In this document: one piece after another, positions 5,871-11,106 of the stretch
Position numbering within the stretch: the stretch's first letter is position 1
How the letters are laid out: each line of letters starts with the position of its first letter
Assembly (NCBI GenBank): GCA_011390385.1
Contig: JAABSN010000106.1
Location: forward strand, 1-11,106
Reading direction: 5' to 3'
DNA length: 11,106 nucleotides
From: Thioalkalivibrio nitratireducens
GTDB lineage: Bacteria; Pseudomonadota; Gammaproteobacteria; Ectothiorhodospirales; Ectothiorhodospiraceae
Program-made: the position numbers and the translations under genes
The notes under the pieces: generated by a model
What the model was told of the DNA's origin: nothing
The model's input: the letters and a program-made list of their open reading frames with translations, nothing else
Databases searched by the model: none

Positions 5871-6932
5871 ATGAAAGAGCACGAGTTGACACTAGGTGAG
5901 GAACTGCGCCGGCAGGGAATTTCCCGCCGCTCCTTCCTCAAGTTCTGTGCAGGGGTGGCCTCGACGATGGCCATCCCCGCCACCATGGTTCCCGCCATGG
6001 ACGCCTCCCTGGCCCAGACCCGACGGCAGTCGGTGATCTGGATGTCCTACCAGGAATGTACCGCGTGCATCGAATCGCTGACGCGTTCCTTCGCACCGAC
6101 GGTCGAAAACCTGATCTTCAATTTCATCTCTCTCGACTACCAGCACGCATTGCAGGCTGCAGCGGGCCGTCAGGCCGAGGATGCCCTGCACACGGCGATG
6201 GAGGAGAACCGGGGCAAGTACCTGGTGATCGTCGACGGTTCGATTCCGCTGAAGGATGACGGCATCTACTCCACGGTCGATGGACACACCAACCTGGAGT
6301 CACTGCGCGAAGTCGCCGCAGGCGCGGCCGCGATCGTCAGCATCGGCACCTGCGCGTGTTTCGGCGGCGTCGGTGCGGCGCGGCCCAACCCCACCGGTGC
6401 GGTCGGCGTGGATCAGATCATCACCGACAAGCCGATCGTCAACGTTCCCGGCTGCCCGCCGATTCCCGAAGTGATGACCGGTGTCCTCACCAGCTTCCTC
6501 GCATTCGGCCAGCTGCCCGAGGTGGACGACCTGAAACGGCCCGTCGCATTCTTCGGCGACACCATCCACGATCGCTGCTACCGTCGGCCGTTCTACGATC
6601 AGGGCAAGTTCGCGAAGACCTTCGACGATGAAGGCGCACGCAAGGGATGGTGCCTGTACGAACTCGGCTGCAAGGGCCCGATCGCGCACAATGCCTGCGC
6701 AACCCTGAAGTTCAACCAAGGCGTAAGCTGGCCCATCCAGTCCGGACACGGCTGCATCGGTTGCTCCGAACCCAACTTCTGGGACAAGGACAGCTTCTAC
6801 AAGCCGCTATCGGCCGGTCAGTGGGGTTCCGCGGAAGGCATCGCGATCGCAGCGGCGGCTGGCGTCGCACTCGGTGCGGCTTCAGCGGTCATGTCGCGCA
6901 AGAACCAAGACAAAATCTCGGGAGGTAAGTAG
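5871..6932 (+). CDS. hynS: Isp-type [NiFe]-hydrogenase small subunit, Tat-exported
   Basis: This is the electron-transfer subunit carrying three Fe-S clusters. The 353-residue precursor has a twin-arginine signal (SRRSFLKF, 18-25) followed by a hydrophobic segment, with likely cleavage after Ala48. Proximal [4Fe-4S] ligands are Cys63, Cys66, Cys161 and Cys195; distal ligands are His233, Cys236, Cys261 and Cys267; medial [3Fe-4S] ligands are Cys276, Cys295 and Cys298, with Pro288 in place of a fourth Cys. The extra cysteines of oxygen-tolerant membrane hydrogenases are absent (Ala65 and Gly166 at those places). Residues 323-342 form a small, Ala/Gly-rich hydrophobic tail that may anchor it to the membrane. 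I chose the ATG at 5871, preceded by AAGGGGGT; a TTG at 5853 would lengthen the signal needlessly. It is 40 bp after the HupH-like gene. Confidence 0.97.
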   Translation: MKEHELTLGEELRRQGISRRSFLKFCAGVASTMAIPATMVPAMDASLAQTRRQSVIWMSYQECTACIESLTRSFAPTVENLIFNFISLDYQHALQAAAGRQAEDALHTAMEENRGKYLVIVDGSIPLKDDGIYSTVDGHTNLESLREVAAGAAAIVSIGTCACFGGVGAARPNPTGAVGVDQIITDKPIVNVPGCPPIPEVMTGVLTSFLAFGQLPEVDDLKRPVAFFGDTIHDRCYRRPFYDQGKFAKTFDDEGARKGWCLYELGCKGPIAHNACATLKFNQGVSWPIQSGHGCIGCSEPNFWDKDSFYKPLSAGQWGSAEGIAIAAAAGVALGAASAVMSRKNQDKISGGK

Positions 6933-6934
6933 TC

Positions 6935-7588
6935 ATGACACTACTTGACTTTGCACGCGGCCCCGCGATGCAGATTGCGATCATCATCTTCGTCTTCGGC
7001 ATTTTCTGGCGGCTCGTCGGTGTCTGGGCGCTGCGCCAGAAGAAGGACCTTTCCGAGGCCCGGGTCAAGGGCGCATGGATCGGCGGCATCAAGGGCCTTT
7101 TCGTACATGCCTGGCCGTACAAACCCTTTGTGCCCAAGGTGGGTACCCAGTACATCATCGGCTACGTGATTCACCTCGGCCTGTTCATCGTGCTGATTTT
7201 CGGCACGCCGCACATGCTGTTCTTCGCGGATATCGTCGGATTCACCTGGTGGACCCTGCCCGGCGGCGTCATCACCTTCGTGGCCCTGATCACCACCCTG
7301 GCACTGTTCATCGCCCTGGCGAAACGGCTCATCAACCCGGTCCAGCGCCTGATCTCGAACTTCGACGATTACGCGACCTGGTTCGTCACCACGCTGCCGT
7401 TCCTGACCGGTCTCGCGACGACAGCCAACCTGTGGCCGGATTATGAAACCGGCCTGGCGATTCACTTGCTCAGCGTCTGGCTGCTGCTGATCTACTTCCC
7501 GTTCGGCAAGCTGATGCATTCATTCTGGTTCGTGGTTTCCCGTTACACCACCGGGTCCCGTTTCGCACGCAGGGGGGGTATGGCATGA
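6935..7588 (+). CDS. isp1: Isp1, NarI/DsrM-like cytochrome b of the hydrogenase
   Basis: Isp1 is the membrane subunit that takes electrons from the periplasmic small subunit and passes them across the membrane to Isp2. The 217-residue protein has about five hydrophobic segments (roughly residues 11-31, 72-98, 108-129, 149-165 and 174-200), as in NarI-type cytochromes b. Candidate heme b ligands are His80, His93, His177 and His195; the last pair is 18 apart, as in NarI. The ATG at 6935 follows the small-subunit stop by 2 bp and its GGAGG lies inside the end of that gene. Its stop overlaps the Isp2 start (ATGA). Insertion of isp1-isp2 between the two hydrogenase subunit genes is diagnostic of this hydrogenase type. 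Confidence 0.95.
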   Translation: MTLLDFARGPAMQIAIIIFVFGIFWRLVGVWALRQKKDLSEARVKGAWIGGIKGLFVHAWPYKPFVPKVGTQYIIGYVIHLGLFIVLIFGTPHMLFFADIVGFTWWTLPGGVITFVALITTLALFIALAKRLINPVQRLISNFDDYATWFVTTLPFLTGLATTANLWPDYETGLAIHLLSVWLLLIYFPFGKLMHSFWFVVSRYTTGSRFARRGGMA

Positions 7589-8946
7589 GTGATACAACGA
7601 CTGAATTCGCGCTTGACCTCGAGGCCAAGCGTCTCTCGGTAGTCGAGCCCGGCACCCGCGTCGATGTTCAGGGCGACATGAGCGACGAGGAGCGGGTCGA
7701 AAAGGCGATGACCAACTTCGCCAAGGACTTCGGCCGCGTCGCCGCAACGTACATGGAAGCCTGCATCCACTGCGGCGCCTGTGCCCACGCCTGCCCGTTC
7801 TACGAGGCCAGTGGCAATCCGCGGCATACACCGATCTGGAAGATCGAACCCTTCAAGCAGGCGTACAAGCGCGAGGCCGGACCGCTGGCGTTCTTCTACA
7901 AGACCTTCAACCTGAAGAAGAATGTCACTCTCGACGAGCTCAAGGAATGGCAGGAACTGCTGTACGACACCTGTACCATGTGCGGGCGCTGCACACTGAT
8001 CTGCCCAATGAGCATCGACATCGCCACCTTGGTGGGAATGGCCCGCCACGGCATGTTCCATGCCGGTCTGGTGCCGCACGAGCTGTACACGGTGACCGAA
8101 AAGGCAAAGCGGGAAGGCAGCCCGCTGGGGGCGACCCCGCAGGTCTTCGAGGATCGCATCGAGTGGATGGGCGACGAACATGAAGTCGACATGCACGTCG
8201 ACGAGGATCAGGCCGATGTACTGGTGCTGATGTCTTCCATCGAAATCCAGAAATATCCGGAATCGATGGCGGCCACGGCGAAGATCCTGAACCAGATGGG
8301 CAAATCCTGGACCTTCCACACCGAAGGCTACGAGGCCACCAACTTCGGAATGCTGTCGGGCAACACCGCCTGGCAGAAGGAAATGTCGATGAAGGTCATC
8401 GACACCGCCACCAAGGTTGGCGCGAAGCTGGTCATCCTGCCCGAGTGTGGTCACGCCTATCAGGCGCTGCGCTGGCAGGGTGCGAACATGCTCGGCAAGC
8501 CATTGCCGTTCCAGGTTCAGCACATTTCCGAGTTCCTGGCGGACGCCGTTGAGTCCGGGGCCATCAAGCTCAAGAAGGTCGACAAGACGGTCGCCTTCCA
8601 CGATCCCTGTCAGGTCTCCCGCCGCGGTGGCGCGACGAGCGCGCCGCGCAAGGTCCTCGAGGCCCTGGGCGTCGATCTGAAAGAAGCAGCCAGCGGTGGC
8701 GGCATGAACACCTGTTGCGGCGGCGGTGGCGGCGTGATCACCATTCACCGCGCCGATACGCTGCGCTACAAGGTGATGGGCGCCAAGTTCCGGCAGCTGG
8801 GTGAAACCGGCGCGGAGATGATGGTGACCAGCTGCTCCAACTGCCGCCAGAACTTCGACGACAGCGGCGAGAAGCTGAATTGGGATAAACAAATGAACAG
8901 CCTCCTCGAGCTGGTGGCTGACAATCTGGTAGAGGATGCTAAGTGA
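7585..8946 (+). CDS. isp2: Isp2, HdrD/DsrK-like iron-sulfur protein
   Basis: Isp2 is the cytoplasmic partner of Isp1 and resembles heterodisulfide reductase HdrD and DsrK. The 453-residue protein has two [4Fe-4S] ferredoxin motifs, Cys60/63/66/70 (CIHCGACAHACP) and Cys130/133/136/140 (CTMCGRCTLICP). Two CCG-type domains follow. The second is complete: Cys342, then Cys377-Cys378-Gly, then Cys417-x2-Cys420. The first (about 210-310) has lost its CCG and CxxC cysteines and keeps only one Cys, in LPECGHAYQALRW. This implies one special catalytic [4Fe-4S] cluster, as in DsrK. The ATG overlaps the Isp1 stop by 4 bp. There is no signal peptide or membrane segment, in keeping with a cytoplasmic, membrane-attached location. 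The natural electron acceptor (a thiol-disulfide, a quinone or a sulfur carrier) cannot be told from the sequence. Confidence 0.95.
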   Translation: MSDTTTEFALDLEAKRLSVVEPGTRVDVQGDMSDEERVEKAMTNFAKDFGRVAATYMEACIHCGACAHACPFYEASGNPRHTPIWKIEPFKQAYKREAGPLAFFYKTFNLKKNVTLDELKEWQELLYDTCTMCGRCTLICPMSIDIATLVGMARHGMFHAGLVPHELYTVTEKAKREGSPLGATPQVFEDRIEWMGDEHEVDMHVDEDQADVLVLMSSIEIQKYPESMAATAKILNQMGKSWTFHTEGYEATNFGMLSGNTAWQKEMSMKVIDTATKVGAKLVILPECGHAYQALRWQGANMLGKPLPFQVQHISEFLADAVESGAIKLKKVDKTVAFHDPCQVSRRGGATSAPRKVLEALGVDLKEAASGGGMNTCCGGGGGVITIHRADTLRYKVMGAKFRQLGETGAEMMVTSCSNCRQNFDDSGEKLNWDKQMNSLLELVADNLVEDAK

Positions 8947-10685
8947 TGAGCGCAGAACGAATCGTTGTTGACCCGATCACCCGCATTGAAGGTCACCTGC
9001 GCATCGAGGCGGAAACCGACAGTGACGGGCGTATCAAGAACGCCTACAGCTCGGGCACGATGGTACGCGGCCTGGAAATCGTGATGAAAGGTCGCGATCC
9101 GCGCGATGCCTGGGCCTTTGCCCAGCGTATCTGCGGAGTCTGTACGCTGGTGCATGGCATGGCCTCGATCCGTTCGGTCGAGAACGCACTGGACTATCCG
9201 ATTCCGGCGAATGCCCAGTTGATCCGCAACCTGATGAGCGGCGCGCAGTACGTCCACGATCATGTGATGCACTTCTATCATCTGCATGCGCTGGACTGGG
9301 TGGATGTCGTCTCCGCACTGAACGCGGATCCGAAGGCCACGTCGGAACTGGCACAGTCGATTTCCAGCTACAGGAATTCGTCCCCCGGCTACTTCTCCGA
9401 CGTGCAGACGAAAGTGAAGAACCTGGTGGAGTCGGGGCAGCTGGGCATCTTCGCCAATGCCTACTGGGGCCATCCGGAGTACAAGCTGCCCCCCGAGGCC
9501 AACCTTATGGCGGTCGCGCACTACCTCGACGCCCTGGCGTGGCAGCGCGATGTGTCCAAGCTGCAGGCCGTGTTCGGAGGCAAGAACCCGCATCCGAACT
9601 TCGTGGTCGGTGGCGCCCCGACCGCTTTCAGTGGCGGACCGGGCGGAAGCGGTCAGACCTCGATGAACGATCTGGGAATGAGCATCGTGCGCGATGCGAT
9701 CATTCAGATGCAGGAGTTCGTCGATCAGGTTTACGTCCCGGATACGCTGGCCATCGCCGGCTTCTACAAGGACTGGTTCGAACGCGGTGAGGGTGTGGGC
9801 AATTTCCTGACCTGTGGCGACTTCCCTGCCGAGGGTCACGGTGACCCATCCAGCTATCTGATTCCTGCCGGCGTCATCCTCGACCGCGATCTGTCGAAGA
9901 TTCACCCGCTGGATCTCAACGACCCCGAACAGATCCAGGAATTCATTTCGCGCTCGTGGTACGACTACGAGGGAGGCAAGGACGTTGGCCTTCATCCCTA
10001 CGACGGGGAAACCAAGCTGAACTACACGGGCCCGAAGGCACCGTACAAGTTCCTCGATGTCGAGAAGGACTACTCCTGGCTGAAGTCGCCGCGCTGGCGC
10101 GGCCGGCCGATGGAAGTCGGCCCCCTCGCCCGCGTCCTGATGCTGTACGCCAGCGGCCACGAGCCGACCAAGGAACTGGCGACGATGGCACTCAGCAAGC
10201 TGGACCTCCCGCTGACGGCCATGTTCTCGACCATGGGTCGCACCGCGGCGCGCACGCTTGAAACCAAGATCATCGCCGACAACATGATGACCTGGTACAA
10301 CAACCTGATGGCCAACCTGACGGGCGGAGACCTGCGCACCTTCAACGAGGATCTGTGGCACCCGAAGAGCTGGCCAAAGCACGCAAAGGGCGTCGGTTAC
10401 ATGGAAGCTCCGCGCGGGGCGCTCACGCATTACACGGTCATCGACGACGGCAAGCTGAGCAACTACCAGGCCGTGGTGCCCAGCACCTGGAATGCGGGTC
10501 CGCGTGACCCGCAGGGCCAGCCGGGTCCCTACGAGGCCGCGCTGATGGACAACCATCAGATGCACGATGTCGATCAGCCGCTGGAGATCCTGCGCACCAT
10601 CCACAGCTTCGACCCCTGCCTCGCCTGCGCGGTGCACATGGTCGGGCCCGACGGCAAAAAAGGCGTGACCGTCAAGATCACCTGA
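8946..10685 (+). CDS. hynL: Isp-type [NiFe]-hydrogenase large subunit
   Basis: This catalytic subunit oxidises H2 or reduces protons. The 579-residue precursor holds the two NiFe-binding motifs: RICGVC with Cys63 and Cys66 near the N terminus, and DPCLACAVH with Cys558 and Cys561 near the C terminus. It begins ERIVVDPITRIEGHLRIE, standard for the family. Fifteen residues follow His564 and would be removed by the endopeptidase. The protein has no signal peptide of its own and should be co-exported with the Tat-carrying small subunit. I chose the ATG at 8946, which overlaps the Isp2 stop (TGATG); a GTG one codon upstream is the alternative, and a GAGG serves either. It is the last gene of the operon, before tandem terminators. 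Confidence 0.98.
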   Translation: MSAERIVVDPITRIEGHLRIEAETDSDGRIKNAYSSGTMVRGLEIVMKGRDPRDAWAFAQRICGVCTLVHGMASIRSVENALDYPIPANAQLIRNLMSGAQYVHDHVMHFYHLHALDWVDVVSALNADPKATSELAQSISSYRNSSPGYFSDVQTKVKNLVESGQLGIFANAYWGHPEYKLPPEANLMAVAHYLDALAWQRDVSKLQAVFGGKNPHPNFVVGGAPTAFSGGPGGSGQTSMNDLGMSIVRDAIIQMQEFVDQVYVPDTLAIAGFYKDWFERGEGVGNFLTCGDFPAEGHGDPSSYLIPAGVILDRDLSKIHPLDLNDPEQIQEFISRSWYDYEGGKDVGLHPYDGETKLNYTGPKAPYKFLDVEKDYSWLKSPRWRGRPMEVGPLARVLMLYASGHEPTKELATMALSKLDLPLTAMFSTMGRTAARTLETKIIADNMMTWYNNLMANLTGGDLRTFNEDLWHPKSWPKHAKGVGYMEAPRGALTHYTVIDDGKLSNYQAVVPSTWNAGPRDPQGQPGPYEAALMDNHQMHDVDQPLEILRTIHSFDPCLACAVHMVGPDGKKGVTVKIT

Positions 10686-10692
10686 CGGCTTT

Positions 10693-10720
10693 CCGGGGGG
10701 ACGAGCATACCCCCGGTTTT
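10693..10720 (+). terminator. Hairpin with T-tract after the large-subunit gene
   Basis: CCGGGGG (10693-10699) pairs with CCCCCGG (10710-10716) around a 10-base loop and is followed by TTTT. It starts 8 bp after the large-subunit stop codon. The short T-tract suggests a weaker intrinsic terminator than the one at 10744. Confidence 0.7.
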
Positions 10721-10737
10721 CTGGCCTGCTGGGCCAG
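10721..10737 (+). other. Middle hairpin between the two terminators
   Basis: CTGGCC (10721-10726) pairs perfectly with GGCCAG (10732-10737) around a 5-base loop, with no T-tract after it. It sits directly between two terminator-like hairpins and could add 3'-end protection. Confidence 0.5.
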
Positions 10738-10743
10738 CACCGG

Positions 10744-10771
10744 GCCGGAGGCGCAATCCTCCGGCTTTTTT
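10744..10771 (+). terminator. Rho-independent terminator of the hydrogenase operon
   Basis: GCCGGAGG (10744-10751) pairs perfectly with CCTCCGGC (10758-10765) around the loop CGCAAT, followed by six T. This is a textbook intrinsic terminator on the plus strand. The 175 bp from here to the next start codon show no feature I can support. Confidence 0.93.
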
Positions 10772-10946
10772 CATGCCCGGTTCACGGGAATCCGCCTCAG
10801 GAAACGGAAACCGCACCAACCACAGTGAAGCCGGCAAGACCTTCGCCCGCAAGGCAGGCAGCCGGCTCCACCTCTCTGCCCTGGCTTGACCCCGGCGTAC
10901 CCGGTCAGCACCCTATACGGCTCTGTCATCATTCGGAAGGCGAATC

Positions 10947-11106
10947 ATGGACCTGAAAGTGGTCATCGACGACGAAATGTACACACTGAACGTGCCCGAT
11001 GAGATCGTGCACGATTCCGACGATTTCTTCGATCAAATGGACCGCGACATGGACACCGGTCGTCAGATGGGCCGGGAATGGGTTCCACGCCCTGGGCCAG
11101 AGGACC
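10947..11106 (+). CDS. Small acidic protein of unknown function, N-terminal part
   Basis: An ATG at 10947, with GGAAGG 6 bp before it, opens a frame that runs to the window end (53 codons). The visible protein is strongly acidic (16 Asp/Glu against 5 Lys/Arg) and contains HDSDDFFDQMDRDMD followed by GRQMGREWVP. There is no signal peptide or membrane segment in this part. I do not recognise the family. It follows the operon terminators, so it is probably transcribed separately. A TTGACC at 10886-10891 could be a -35 box, but no -10 box lies at normal spacing. The coding call rests on the ribosome binding site, an uninterrupted frame and an ordered, non-repetitive sequence. A link to hydrogenase function is not shown. 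Confidence 0.7.
   Translation, partial: MDLKVVIDDEMYTLNVPDEIVHDSDDFFDQMDRDMDTGRQMGREWVPRPGPED

Noticed and set aside
8766..10637. A 623-codon minus-strand ORF opposite the large-subunit gene
   Set aside because: Long antisense frames are expected opposite GC-rich genes with strong codon bias. It has no recognisable motifs and covers parts of two real genes and their junction.
10886..10919. A sigma-70 promoter (TTGACC with TATACG) before the acidic protein gene
   Set aside because: The boxes are 22 bp apart, too far for a normal promoter, so I do not list it as a feature.

Overview
The window is GC-rich, densely coding DNA from a proteobacterium. The best fit is a gammaproteobacterium of the purple sulfur or sulfur-oxidising kind (Chromatiales/Ectothiorhodospiraceae-like). 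That placement is an inference from the gene order small subunit-isp1-isp2-large subunit, which is the hallmark of Isp-type (group 1e) [NiFe]-hydrogenases in such organisms. The taxon cannot be fixed from the sequence alone.

Layout. Two gene blocks diverge from a 256-bp control region (4616-4871). To the left, on the minus strand, is a maturation block: a HypC-family chaperone of HupF type (4615-4328), a HybE/HupJ chaperone (4320-3793), a HupK scaffold-like protein (3812-2697), HypA (2704-2345), HypB with a huge histidine-rich domain (2084-777) and the N-terminal part of HypF (432-1, running off the window). The first four genes are tightly packed or overlapping. The hypA-hypB and hypB-hypF gaps instead carry three copies of a ~105-bp inverted-repeat element. 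To the right, on the plus strand, lie a maturation endopeptidase (4872-5399), a half-length HupH-like protein (5396-5830), the hydrogenase small subunit with a Tat signal (5871-6932), the cytochrome b Isp1 (6935-7588), the HdrD/DsrK-like iron-sulfur protein Isp2 (7585-8946) and the large subunit (8946-10685). Three consecutive hairpins, two with T-tracts, end this operon. A separate small acidic protein of unknown function starts at 10947 and is cut by the window end.

How the genes work together. HypF starts synthesis of the CN ligands of the active-site iron, and HypA/HypB insert nickel. The HupF, HupJ and HupK proteins chaperone or scaffold the large and small subunits. The endopeptidase removes the last 15 residues of the large subunit after nickel insertion. 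The folded HynS-HynL dimer is exported by the Tat system. H2 electrons would pass through the three Fe-S clusters of HynS to heme b in Isp1 and on to cytoplasmic Isp2, which resembles heterodisulfide reductase-type proteins. HypD, HypE and a canonical HypC are not in the window and must lie elsewhere.

Regulation. The divergent region holds a nearly consensus CRP/FNR-family palindrome (4722-4737), an AT-rich 18-bp palindrome (4781-4798) and a 13-bp inverted repeat (4656-4668). No strong sigma-70 promoter is obvious. The overall system (Isp-type hydrogenase plus maturation genes) is known. The unusual parts are the histidine-repeat array in HypB, the repeat elements in the hyp spacers, the half-size HupH and the loss of the two bridging cysteines in HupK.
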